Assembly (NCBI RefSeq): GCF_030867145.1
Contig: NC_134428.1
Span: 26,513,320 to 26,577,319 of the forward strand
Length of the DNA stretch: 64,000 nt
From: Opisthocomus hoazin
Lineage: Eukaryota > Chordata > Aves > Opisthocomiformes > Opisthocomidae
Reading direction: 5' to 3'
The notes under the pieces were generated by a model. The model worked only from the letters and a program-made list of their open reading frames with translations. It was not told the DNA's origin and made no database searches. A program made the translations under genes and the position numbers. Positions 1 through 11,125 of this stretch are shown piece by piece (position 1 is the first letter of the stretch; each line of letters begins with the position of its first letter).

Positions 1-1883
1 AGTCTGTAGCAAGCATCCCCAAATTTCTTCTGTCGCCATCCTGACTCTTTGCGGGGGGGGGTGGGTCTTGTACACAAATCTGGGTGCTGCCCAGAGCTCA
101 TGCAGGGAGAGCAGTGCGTGCTCTGATGCAACAGGACTAGGAAGAAACTTTTGTGATGAGTGAAGTCAGTGGGAAAAGTTGGACTTTGTTTTCCTTTGGA
201 CTTACTCTGGCCTAGAATTAGGCTGCACTGTCCATTGGACATGTCTGCTGTGCACTGTGACTGTAAATGCAGAGACAAATTGTTTGGGAGAACTGTCATT
301 TGATCTGGAGGATGGAGCAGACGTTTCGCATCCATCAATACACATTTCCTGCATTTCATGTTGATTGTTCTCTGCACACAGCATTCTCTTTAACTGTAAA
401 ATTGGGCATGGTGGTTGTTTAATGTATCAGTAGGCCTGCTTTCATCTCATGCAAGCAACTCTTCTGAACACAAAGCGTGTTCTTGAAAGGGAAGGTAGGA
501 AGCAGGGAGTACAGCTTCTCTAACCAGACAAGCAGCAGAATGACATAGGGAGGTGAACTCTCAGCATGGTTACCATCAGCAGATTTGGGTGCCTGATGGC
601 TGTCAAGTAACATGTTCCTATCAGGCTGGGGGCAGTCCTGATGGTAGGGAAGGACCCATGCTTGATTTAAGCATGGATGTAACAACCTTGAGATCTTCCC
701 CTAGATGATTACAATTTTATTACCATCAAAAAAGGGTGATACTGTACATGCAAGAGATGAATAGTCATTGTAGTAGTCACGGTTTGCATCAGCATGGCAT
801 GCTGCATCTCCTACAGGTCTTTCCTCACTTGGTTACTCCTAGTGTAGTAGCAGTGGCTCTTGTCAGCCCAAGATGCTGTTAGGAGAGGACTTGCCAATGC
901 AGATATTTCTCATTCTACTGCCATCTCCTCTGCCTCGAAATCCAGGGAGATAACTTGTGTGTTAAGCGTAGAACAACAGTGCTTTTGTACAGCACATACC
1001 AGATACTGATATGTGAGCAGAGCTCCTGCAGAACAATTGGAAGAATATAAATGCTGCTTCGTGACCACTTTCAAATTAACTAATTTTCTTAATGACCAGT
1101 GTAAATTCTACAATTGCTTCTCAAGTTCTCTTCAGAAGTCTGTTTCTGTTTAAGTGATTAATAAATTGTGACTATCACATCAGTATCAGAATGATTTATG
1201 GAAATTATAGTAACTAGAAATTTGCAATACTTTTTTGCCAAAATTCCATGAAAAGCATATTCCAAGCCTCTGGACCTGGACTTGAGAAGCGTTGATGCTG
1301 CAGATATCAAGGTGTAGAAAATAGTAAGCAGAGAGAATAGTAGAGACAGAATTACTAAAATACCTTTTTTTTAATGTGTGAAGTGCCATGTAGATGTTAT
1401 AAAACACAAACTAAACTAGTACTTGTACAACAGTGCTCAGTTTAAGAAGTGGCATCATTAAAATGTTTGAATATGCTACTGTTTGATTGGGTAATCATTC
1501 CTGTTTTATGTGCTACATAAGCTAGGACTCTGGTAGAAGTAATATGTGGCTCTGCTCAAGTGACTGTATAAAAGGGGACAGATAAGTTTGAAAATTCAGT
1601 CACAATTTGGGCATTTCCTGGTATTTTGGCATGACATTTGCAGCCACAGCATTTGAATAGATTTATTTTTTTTTGATGCTTATCTTGCTGTCAATGGCTC
1701 GCCTTCCTGTAGAGATTGTACACATCTCATGCTCCAAGACTGCAGACTTTTGTGGGGGCTGGCACAGTGTGATCTGTTCCCTTCAGATTCAGTGGGAGCC
1801 CTGAGGACTGTGTATGTTGATATAAAGTTCTGCTTGCTTCACCATGGAAGTTGATATCATGTTTTGTCTTTCCAAACCTACAG
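1..1883. other. Sequence upstream of first recognised IL21R exon
   Basis: No coding exon was recognised here. It probably contains IL21R intron 1 and perhaps upstream sequence. A signal-peptide exon should end in phase 1 to join the exon at 1884, but no convincing short ATG-plus-hydrophobic stretch followed by a good donor was seen. The open frames in this stretch are short and show no receptor motif. Confidence 0.5.
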
Positions 1884-1989
1884 CTACGTGTTGTGAAAAC
1901 CTCACTTGTTTCGTGGACTATGTACAGACCCTGTCCTGTATCCTGAGAAATGACTTGGGTGCCAGTTCATATAACCTCACTGCAACATG
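1884..1989 (+). CDS. IL21R: IL21R exon: start of first receptor domain
   Basis: Acceptor ctacag and donor gtatgt bound a 106-nt exon that enters in phase 1 and leaves in phase 2. It encodes CCENLTC followed by FVDYVQTLSC, the first disulfide of the cytokine-receptor N domain, and ends inside a Trp codon (TATW) completed by the next exon. It carries two sequons, ENLT and YNLT. Confidence 0.93.
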
Positions 1990-4900
1990 GTATGTCGCAG
2001 TAGGATGAGCTAAGTGCAGTCAGCAGGAACTTTTAACATGGCCATAGCACAGTGGTGTCCTTCTGTCCTCTTTGTTAGGTAGAATTCTTGTTCTTGCTGC
2101 CGTGCTGGTCCTTACTTGGTACTTCACATTACAGTTATCAGCTGGCTTCTCCCCTAGCAAAGGATGCCTGGTTCCTGTGTCCGCTGACTGTGGTGTTTGC
2201 CACTGACTGCTACACTGACTCTGGCTTCCTTGGCATTGTTTTCTCTCCTGCCCTGGGGATACCTTGCCCTTTGTTGCTGTTAACAATGGACTTCCACTCG
2301 TGTGTGCTGGCAGGGCTCATGCATCTTGTCCAAGTCCTGTATGGCTGCTGTTCTGTCTGAGCAAGGAAGTGGCCACAGCCCTGGTGAGCACCTTTCCTTT
2401 CCACAAACACTTCAGCATCACGTTCCTACTTCTCTCAAAGATGCTAAGCTAAGCAAATAGAAGGGGGGGGGAAATCTGTGAAAGTACAAAGATAAATTTT
2501 TATTTGAACATATTGCCTCTTTTTTTTCTTATTAATTTTTATGCCTGGTGATTCAGCAATAGTCCAACTACAGCATGTGATAGATGTGGACTTGTTTGTT
2601 TTGGTGGTTTTAGGGTTCCTGAGCAAGATCCAGAAAATACTGTGACTGCCTGCAGACTCCTGCAATTGTCCAGGAATACCAGTCACACGCAGTACATGTG
2701 CACTGTGGACATGACTGCACTCTTGGCAGATTTCAAAGTCCAAGTGGATGTTACAGAGATAGCTGATAGGCAGCATGTGATTTCCAAAGGCTTTTATATG
2801 GCAGACAACAGTAAGTACAAAAATGGGGGATTTGATAAATACTGTCTGACCGTATGTCTATCTGCTGGGATAGTGTGGGCAAGGAGTGAGCATGGCAGCT
2901 GGTGGTGGCGGGCTTATGTTTGGTGTCCACTTGCCTACACAGAGCATTGTGCTCTTATTGTTGCTGTTGTAAACTACAGAAACACTTATGCTTGAGGCTG
3001 AGCTTAAAGCTGGCTTGGTCCCAGCCTTTTCCTTTTCCCCATGAAGCAGTAAGTGATAAATTTCCCCCTTAGGTTTGTCTCATACCTAGACTATGCAAGT
3101 GCTTGTTCTTGGCTAGAATCCAAAGGGCAGGAGAAATTGTTTTAACTGTAGATGCCACAAATGTTCCCATAGGAGTCCCAGGAGGTTCTTGCAGTGCACA
3201 CCTGAACCAACATGACATTATTGTGGGTGGCACAAGGTGTCCCAGACACAATGGAGGTGGCACTTCCTCTTTCTGTGGCAATTCCTAACCATCTCTCCTG
3301 CATGACAGGAAGACTGGGTGCAATCATATAGTTGGCTTGGTGGAATGCTGATGTGTTCCGAGTTGTGCAGCAAACAGTGAAGAAAAGGGGTGGTTAGCCA
3401 GGCAGGCAGGTACCATGCGGACATATGAAAAGGATTTTTCTGCTTGAATTCTTCTGAAATTAAACTTTACACAAGAAGTGGCATCTTTTTGACAAACGCT
3501 GTAACCCTTCAGGAAAGTCCCTTGCCCCAGTGACAGACAATAGCTTGGGTAGTGGTGCTTCATGTATCTGCTAGATGTCCCCATACAGAGGCATCATAGC
3601 TCAGTGGCGGACTCTGCAGGCTAGTGCTGGAGTTTGCGTTGCTGCTTTTTGATATATGAAAATGCTCTACAGGGTATACAAAATCTTGCCTTTTAGGCAC
3701 TTAGAACACAGGGATTTTCGCTGAGTTTATGCAGTGTCCACTAGCCTCATCTTTTCGTGACATCTCTGTTACACTGAGAGGTATTTCCCTAACTGTGCAA
3801 GTGACTGTCACTACATGGAGTCCTCCTATTTCATGGAAGAACAAGGTGCTCTACTCTTTACATCTTCCAGGAGGTATTAGCCCCTTGGGCTATCTTCTGC
3901 TCCCTAGGTGATGAGGAGGTTCAGAGACAGGCAGAAGGCATATTTAGAAACATGTGGGCCTGACACTATGCTGCTGAGGTGTGAGTTTCTGCACATGGCT
4001 CAGGACTGCTCAGCCTGAGAGGCAGGAATGTTGTGGATGTTGTCCTGTGTAAGAGGGCCCACCCCTGCCACCGCAGTTTTGCTCCCTACTAGCTCTGTAT
4101 TGCTGATACCATGCTGGGCTGCCTCTTGTCTGCAGTAATGTTCTGAAGGGTAACACCGTCCTGTCTTCCAGTCAAACCACAGCCTCCATTCAATCTGACA
4201 GCTGTGTTCTCAGAGGGTTACAATATTTCGTGGGAAACCATCTACCAGAACTCTCCTTTCTACTTTTTGGATGAGGAGCTGGAATATCAGCTACGCTACA
4301 AGAGAAGGACCGACACCTGGGAGGTAAGCAAGATGTCAGTTTACCATCAAGTAGAGTGTACCAGCAGAGGGGAGGCCAGCACAGCCAGGACAGGAGCATT
4401 GGTGTGGAAGAAGGGTTTTCATGGTTTGGAAAAGGTGTATCTTTGCTTGCCTGAACTGAAAACAGGCAAAACTGAAAAAAAAAGATTGAGAAGCAGAAGC
4501 TGTTTGAGAAGCACTAGATCCTGTGTGGAAGGCTGATAGTTCATTTGCTTCTCACACTGTTCTGCATAGAAGGATCCCCCAGGGCCCTGTGCAGCTACTG
4601 ACCAGCCAGAGCGTGGCCTTGCAGAACCAAGATGAAAGCAGAGGAGACTACTTTGTAGGGCTCCTTGCTGTGCAGCAGTGAGGGTAAGGTCACAAGAGCA
4701 GTCACTCTAGCCCTGAGTGTTTGGTGTTTAATCGTTCACAGACTCAGAAGACTAAAGCTGTCCATGAAGATAAACGGACACTGGTGATCCTGCCATGGGA
4801 ACTCCAAGCAAACACTGAGTATGAGTTCCAAGTGAGAGCCAGACCCCGAGAAGGCACTGGCTACCATGGATTTTGGAGTGAATGGAGTCCTCCACTGATA

Positions 4901-7900
4901 CTGAAAACCAGCCCAGGGGGTATAATTTACCAGCTCTCCTTGCCCTTCCAGTTGGTCCAATGTCAGAGAATGCTTCCAGAACGCTAATCAAATCTAATTA
5001 CTAGACTATTTAGAATTTGTTCTAATTAAAGACAGGCATGTCTGGCTTGCTTACAGAGTACATGAACCCCAGGCCTGGGCTGATGTGTGCTGTCTGTATT
5101 GACCTTCTCGCTGTGTTGCAAAGGCCACCTTACAGCATGGCCCATAGGAAGAGGATTTGGTGAGCTGCCTGTAGGTTTGGGTGCCACAGCAGGAGTGCAG
5201 CCTCTAGCATAATTTCAAGTGTCAAATGTCCAGGGTCCTGCTTGCAGCTTTCAGAAATTGGGGAGATCTACTAGAGGTGCCTCCACTACTGGGGCTTAGT
5301 ATTGCCTTCAGCTGAGTGGAGAGGGATCCGGCTCTCAGGGCTAATTTCCATGTCTGGACTCTGATGTTTGGGCATGCTGGGCATGGGTGTTTCATTTGGT
5401 AGCCACCACTCCCACTCCACAGGGAGTGCACAGTACCTTATGCACAGAAGTACACTGGTGCTTGTCATGGTGGAATAGAGGCTACGAAAATAGGGAGTCT
5501 TTGTTAAAATAGAGCAGGGCAGGATGGATGTGGTCAATGTCAGCAGCATGTGCTGAGCTTCCCTGCTCTTGTTGATCTGCAGCTTGAACTGTAGTATTAC
5601 ATGGTGCTGTGGCAGCAGGGTCAGGCTCCATTTGCTAGGGATTATCTGAGTTCTGGGTCTCGAAGGTGCTCCTTTCCTTCATTGGCGGAGAGCAGCCAGC
5701 AAGCACTCATCTAGTCAACACCTTTTCTTCATGTCTCTGGACAGCTGCACTCTTTTCACTTCATGGGTCGTCCATGGAGGTGTCCCTAAACCAGGAGGAG
5801 TCAGAAACACCAGGAGTCTTTGTAGCAGGGAGCTGTCCTGGCTGTTGGTTTTTGCAGCCATGCCATAAGGCAGCTGATGCACTGCTGCTTTCATTGATGC
5901 AGTCTTCTCTGAGCATCCTCATTCAGACCTCATGTCTGGAGTGCTGGGCCTCAGGTGACCGCCTCAGTGTCCCTAAGAAAGTCTGGGGTAAAAATTGAGG
6001 GTGTCTCCTCACCATCTCGTGCTTATTGACCAGGGTAGGAATGCAAGGTGAAATGGAATGACCCTGTTTCTTTCTCCAGCAGTGACACAGACAGCAGGTG
6101 TAGGATGGCTGCTGCTGTTTGGTGTTATCGTGGCAATCACTGCCTCAGTCACAACCTTTCTGGCCAAACAGCAGAGGTAAGAGTGCTTCAGGAAGCTGGA
6201 ATAAATGCTCCTATTCTGTCTTGCTAAAGATGGGGTGTTCACATGCAACCTTCTTTGCATCTTGTATATCTATGCACAGACACAGCTATGCGCCTGTGAG
6301 GGTCAGCAAAGTATGGTCTCCAGCTGGTGTAATGCCAAGAGCACCTTGCTTTTCTCTGGGGCTCTGCTGTCCTTCAGCTGGCTGGGACAAGATAATGGCG
6401 CGTGGGGACTGAGCAGGGGCCACCCAGCCTCCTCGGCTGTTCTCCTGGTCCTGTCTGTGCTCTGCAGATGCAATATGGGAGCACCAGCCAGGGCTGACCT
6501 CCCCCTTTCCAAAGCTGATACAGGCCCCCTCAGTGCTGGCCGGGGCCTCTCTCCTTTTTGGAGAGTCACGTTCCCTTGCAGAGGGATGTGGTGCATGCTG
6601 CCGCAGAGCAGGGTGCTGGGCTGGTGCAGCAACAGGGCTAGCACAACTACAGAAACAGTGCACAGGGCAGAGTCCTGGCCTTCTTGTGCAGACCATGAGT
6701 CAGCCCAGCCTGAGGGGAAAATGCATTTCCAGCACTTTGTGCTTTTCCAGGAACCAAAAATTGGAACTTCTTTCCTTAGCGTGAATATTGTGTGTGCAAG
6801 TTGTGAGGGCTGAGGCCCCACCTCCTGTGAGGCTCACAAGAAAAGCCATTAGATGGCTCTGACAGCACAAGACATCCTTGGTTCCTCGGCCATTTGCTAA
6901 CTTGTGAGGCTGGGCAGGTGACTTCAGCTGCTTGAATTTGGATCTGGAGAGGCCTTGCTTTGCATCTGTAATGTGTGCTTAACCCTGAAGCCTTTCTCTT
7001 TTCTATTCCAGCTTGTGGAAGAAGATGGTTTGCATCCCAGACCCTGCTCCCTTTTTCAAACCTCTTTACCTGGTGCATAATGGAGATTTCAAGGTATGAA
7101 TGGGCTACACAAGCAAGTGGAGCACATGACAAAGTTAAACTAAAAGGCCCATCACTCTGTCCTGGGCAAGAGAATCTCATTAGGGCAATGGGAGGGGGAA
7201 TCTATCTCAAGGGAATGCCAAAGGGCTCCAGATATAAGGACCACAGCTCTCCAGTGTCTGTTCCATGCCATGAAGGCCTTTATACCACATCTGTGCTGCT
7301 TATTTCCTGTAAGTGCTGTTTCAGTGGTTTAGCTGAGCTCATATGTGATATGTGAAGCCTGGGTACCTGAAGGGAGTGGATAAAGGGATACCAGGACAGT
7401 AACTGGAATTTTTACGAAGCTCCAGTCCCATGCTGCCATCAAGGCCATGGACCAGACTTCATTGTAGAGCCAAATCTCCCATTCCAGCCTCTGCAGTGAC
7501 ATGAGCTCAATATTAAGCCTTATGGTTTTCTCCAGATCACTCACAGAGTAAATAGCTCTGCATATCATCCTGGAAAGAGGGCTAGAGCTTTAGGGGCAAA
7601 TAACTGCTGTGTGATAGTACAGTGCAGCTGCCTCCCTATGAAGGAAGTACCTTTGAGTAACTTTGTCTAGCCCTCCCACACTCTTCTCATTTAACACCAG
7701 CCAAACTTGCTCATGTGACAAAATGGTTTGCAATGACTGCAGTTTGCTGAAGTTCTTGTGATACAAAAGTAAAAGAACACTGAGCATCCATGACTAATGA
7801 TTGTGTTAAGCTGAAGAGCAACTCACAATGCCATTATTAAGCTGTAAAAGTGTTTTCATGTGAGTGCAGACATCACTGCCTCTTTCCGAACAAGTTCCTG

Positions 7901-10900
7901 TTGTTACAGCAGTATTGATCAGAGATGCTTCAGTGTCTGCTTTTAGTTTCTGCTTTTTATTAGGCCCTCTGGAAGAGGGACACCAGCTGGACGCTAGTGA
8001 TGTTCATGTACTTTCCCACTTCTGCATGGCTGATGTTTGCAATTAGGTTAAGCAAGTAGTCTTGGACGTGTGCCATTCAAGCTGAAGCCTGCAGTGACTG
8101 TCTCACTTCCTTCCTGCCTTCCTCTTTCAGCCTTATTATGGCTTCCCGTATCTGTACCAGAGGGGTACTTGCACCCTCTTGTGAGGCAGGTGGCACTAGT
8201 TGCCCTTAAGGAAAGGAACCAGGACAAGGTTGACTCAGTGTGGGAAGTCCTGAGAGTGACAGTCTAGGGCTCACAGTGGAAGTGAAAGCACCCTATATGC
8301 CAAGGGCCGTGCTCCTCTCAGGGTGAAGCCATAGGGTTCTCTGTTCTGTGGGAATTGCATTCTTGCTAGTTTCTAGTTAGGCTGTTCAGTGCTGCAGGGA
8401 AGGGAATGAGCCTCCATTGCTAAAGCTGAGTTACTTAATAAACTTGTAGATTAAAGCAGCAGTTGCCCACACAGCCATGGCACAAGATGCACAGGCTGGA
8501 GGTGGCAAAAGGATGTGGTGACATCACAAATATGTGAACAGACTCATCATTTTCAGCTGGCAAGAAACCAAAAGATGTAGGGCTCATGCAACTGCATCCT
8601 GCATGCATCAGAGCAAGTGGTTAGGTTGTTTCTGTGAATAAAGATCAGAAATTTACAATAGCAATGCTCTGCAGACAACAGTCCTGGATTGGGTAGGAAG
8701 CAGTGAAAATGTTAGAGGAAAAGTAAGACATAAAAAGAAGGGAAACCAGAGGAACATTGTATACTCTTGTGTGTACATGGGTCCTTAGATTCATGTTGGC
8801 TGGGAATTTGCAAAGAACTGTCAAGAGGGAATAGGAAATACTCTGCCTGCTCAATTCTAAGAAATGGATTTCCTGCTGTTTCTTCAAACAACCTTTTGCA
8901 CCCTGGGTGCTTTTCTGTCCATTACAGCTTTAATAATAAGCTCTCTGTAGCTTAGGTTAAAAATAAATTAAAATAGACTTGGTGCTTTATGCTGTAATGA
9001 AGATTTTCTCCATGCTCTGTGTCAGAGTGTAATAAGCTGTGTCAAGCTGTTCCCTTCCCACATACTTTGCTCATATTTAGTTATGCCAAATGCCGCTTGG
9101 GACAGGAGCCTGATATGATTAAGTCAGTCTGACAGCGGTGGCAACACCCAGCTTTCGTGCAGCACTCTGTCAGAAGCCTTCACAGTGTTTATGAAGCTCA
9201 GCTTTGTTACCTGTTTTATACATAGCAGAAAGTGGTGCACTTAGAACAGCCTTGACACAGCTCAGCCATTAGGCAAGTATCAGACAGATAGCAGAACCAA
9301 GTCTTGAGTCTATGCTGTGCCCAGCCTCTGGACTGCAGAATCCTCTAGTAGGACTCACTGGCATTCATTAGTGGCACATGCCTAGAGTTCGCTGTGATCT
9401 GAGTGTCTGATTCACTGATGTCTTCAAAAAGAACAGAAACTTTTACTTTGCTCTTAGATCAGAAAAACCCAGACATGCCTTTATTCCCAGATGTGACTGA
9501 ATGCAAGGGGCTCATGATCTAGAGATAATGCATGGCATGTGGCAGAATATAATACTAATGGTGATACAGAAGGGCAAGATTCAATGTGTGTCACTCACTA
9601 ATCATATGAATAAGTGTTATCTGTAGCAAGTGGTGGCTACAGGTCTTGGACATCTCCATCCCCAGCTTGCCCCTGCTTCCTTCTCACTGTGAGAGAAATG
9701 GCTGGTCTGGGGCATGGTTGCATACAGAAGATGGGGAGAAGCCTTGCCCTGACCCCCTCCCCAGGCAACTGAGGTGATGGAAGTGGTAGAGCAGGGCTAT
9801 GTGTGTGTTAGCTGCAGGTGCAGCACATAGGGGGAGCAGCTGACCATCTTTCCTGAGAGGCGCAGTGTCCAGGACAAGAGCGCAGGGAAGACTTGGTGAC
9901 TTGGGAGGGGACATCTGGATGATGCAGGAAGGAATGCTTCTATGGGCAGTGGCATTTTTTTTTTGCAGCATAGAGAAAACTTCAAAGCCATGCAAACCTC
10001 TTCTAGCTACTTATTTTCAATTACTTGAGCCAGTTCTGCAGCTGCTTGTGTCTGGTAATAACAGCATCTCATACCTAGCTATTTTGGAGGAGTCGGTGAT
10101 TTTAGAGTTTGACTTTTCCTCTAAAAGCTTAAGAACTTTTATCATTTCTGTCGAACCTCAAACCTGATGATGCTAACCTCTCTCCCTCTCTGCCTGTATT
10201 TCTTCTTATGCAGAAGTGGGTTGGTGCATCCCATACGAAAACAACCCTTGATTTCTTTGAGTGGGGAATAGTCCTGCCAGAAGTCCTAGAAGTTTACACC
10301 ATGAGTCCTTGCAACAGCACCTCACGGGAGGAGTTGTGTGAGCTGAGAAACGACCTGCCTTGTAAGCCCTGTGTGTCTTGCCGGACTGCCCCAGGTCAGG
10401 GTAACCAGTCCCTGCTGTCTAGTGCGAACAGTAGCAGTGGGGCTCGGGACCGGTCATATGGGCATTTGTCCATTGATACCGTTACTGTGGCTGATGAATT
10501 TACACTTTGTAACTGCCAGTGCAACTGTAACCGTGCATACAGGGGACATGATCGTACCGGCGAGGAAGACAGTAGTGCTGGAGAAACTGCTTACCCCAAG
10601 GTAAACGTTGATAATGAAGACAAGATATCCAGTGACTTGCATCTAGCTGACCTGAGCACACAGGATAAAATACTTGCTTCAGGAGCTGTGTCTACAGACC
10701 ACCTGAGGAGTACAAGTGTCCCAGCCGACCAGCAAGTAGAAAGGTCTTTGGAAGGAGGGATGGGGAGCATCCTAGAAGCCCTTTGCTTGCAGCCTAATCA
10801 GTGGGATTTGGAAAGTCCGGCTTCTCTACCTTCTCCTGATGGTGAAAGTGTTTCCTACAGTGAAGGCTCCTATGGCTTCTTTCCTCACATTGCAAGGCCT

Positions 10901-11125
10901 GGTGACAGTTACCCTATGATCTGCGTAGATTTGGACACTATTGATAGTGGCTTTGTGGACTCGGACTGTGGGAGTCCAGTTGACTCTGAATTTGAGCAAA
11001 ACAGTCAGACTAACTGTGGATCCATCCCACTTGAGCAGGAGGGGGAGGACTTTCCACGGAGCTATGTCAAGCAGTGGGTCTCCTGTTGCTCTGACAGCCC
11101 TGTCAATGGGACACAGACAAACTAA
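1884..11125 (+). CDS. IL21R: Interleukin-21 receptor, spliced gene, 5' end missing
   Basis: This is a class I cytokine receptor of the plasma membrane; in mammals it binds IL-21, pairs with the common gamma chain and signals through JAK1/JAK3 to STAT3 and STAT1. Seven coding exons read in one frame: 1884-1989, 2614-2810, 4172-4323, 4742-4919, 6080-6176, 7012-7093, 10214-11125. They give about 573 residues without the signal peptide; human IL21R is about 538 in total. Seen: an N-terminal cysteine pair (LTCFVDYVQTLSC), a WSEWS box at 4874-4888, a hydrophobic membrane segment in the 6080 exon, and a proline-rich box 1 (IPDPAPFFKPLY) in the 7012 exon. The tail carries three IL21R-specific blocks: SIDTVTV, LDTIDSGFVDSDC and RSYVKQW. 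The last holds a YxxQ STAT3-type site. Five N-glycosylation sequons lie in the ectodomain exons. The signal-peptide exon was not found. Identification is firm because the tail motifs are unique to this receptor. Confidence 0.95.
1990..2613 (+). other. IL21R: IL21R intron
   Basis: 624-bp intron, phase 2. It holds short open frames on both strands but no conserved motif; a G run follows 2463. Nothing else recognised. Confidence 0.85.
2614..2810 (+). CDS. IL21R: IL21R exon: rest of first receptor domain
   Basis: A 197-nt exon, phase 2 in and phase 1 out, follows acceptor tttag and precedes donor gtaagt. It completes the Trp codon, then encodes TACRLLQLSRNTSH and QYMCTVDM, the second cysteine pair of the domain, with sequon NTS. 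It lines up with the human block containing TYTCHMDV. Confidence 0.93.
2811..4171 (+). other. IL21R: IL21R intron
   Basis: 1,361-bp phase 1 intron. No repeat or exon was recognised. The short frame running from exon 2614-2810 into the intron is read-through. Confidence 0.85.
4172..4323 (+). CDS. IL21R: IL21R exon: first half of fibronectin-like domain 2
   Basis: A 152-nt exon, phase 1 in and phase 0 out, between acceptor ttccag and donor gtaagc. It encodes IKPQPPFNLTAVFSEGYNIS and then LEYQLRYKRRTDTWE, the usual inter-domain proline run and the YQLRY strand of the second domain. It matches the human IL21R KPAPPFNVT segment. Confidence 0.95.
4324..4741 (+). other. IL21R: IL21R intron
   Basis: 418-bp phase 0 intron; nothing recognised. 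Confidence 0.85.
4742..4919 (+). CDS. IL21R: IL21R exon with WSEWS box
   Basis: A 178-nt exon, phase 0 in and phase 1 out. It encodes EYEFQVRARP and then GFWSEWSPPL; the canonical WSEWS lies at 4874-4888. The donor is taken as GT at 4920-4921 after a run of G, because this is the only choice that keeps frame with the membrane exon; the G run makes the exact junction worth checking on RNA. Confidence 0.92.
4920..6079 (+). other. IL21R: IL21R intron
   Basis: 1,160-bp phase 1 intron; no repeat or extra exon recognised. Confidence 0.85.
6080..6176 (+). CDS. IL21R: IL21R exon: transmembrane segment
   Basis: A 97-nt exon, phase 1 in and phase 2 out, between acceptor tctccag and donor gtaaga. It encodes GWLLLFGVIVAITASVT, a single hydrophobic helix, followed by the start of the cytoplasmic side (FLAKQQ). 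Confidence 0.92.
6177..7011 (+). other. IL21R: IL21R intron with long non-genic open frames
   Basis: 835-bp phase 2 intron. It is relatively GC-rich and has overlapping open frames on both strands (202 codons on + at 6205-6813, 172 on - at 6303-6821). These resemble no domain I know and are best read as chance frames. Confidence 0.8.
7012..7093 (+). CDS. IL21R: IL21R exon: box 1
   Basis: An 82-nt exon, phase 2 in and phase 0 out. It encodes LWKKMVCIPDPAPFFKPLY followed by LVHNGDFK. The I-P-x-P-x-x-F-F core is the JAK1-binding box 1 of this receptor family, and the HNGDFK end matches the conserved exon end also seen in IL9R. Confidence 0.95.
7094..10213 (+). other. IL21R: IL21R intron before the tail exon
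   Basis: 3.1-kb phase 0 intron, the largest of this gene within the window. No transposon or additional exon was recognised. Confidence 0.85.
10214..11125 (+). CDS. IL21R: IL21R last coding exon: cytoplasmic tail
   Basis: A single 912-nt exon runs from acceptor atgcag to TAA and encodes the tail from KWVGASHTKTT onward. Conserved blocks are DRSYGHLSIDTVTV, DLDTIDSGFVDSDCGSPV and FPRSYVKQW; the Tyr of the last is at 11063-11065 and corresponds to the human YLRQ STAT docking site. The first half has two Cys-rich stretches, CKPCVSC and LCNCQCNCN, more Cys than the human tail at the same place. Confidence 0.95.
   Translation, partial: KWVGASHTKTTLDFFEWGIVLPEVLEVYTMSPCNSTSREELCELRNDLPCKPCVSCRTAPGQGNQSLLSSANSSSGARDRSYGHLSIDTVTVADEFTLCNCQCNCNRAYRGHDRTGEEDSSAGETAYPKVNVDNEDKISSDLHLADLSTQDKILASGAVSTDHLRSTSVPADQQVERSLEGGMGSILEALCLQPNQWDLESPASLPSPDGESVSYSEGSYGFFPHIARPGDSYPMICVDLDTIDSGFVDSDCGSPVDSEFEQNSQTNCGSIPLEQEGEDFPRSYVKQWVSCCSDSPVNGTQTN

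Noticed and set aside
6205-6821. 202-codon + frame and 172-codon - frame in an IL21R intron
   Set aside because: Open on both strands, no recognisable domain and located inside a clearly bounded intron.
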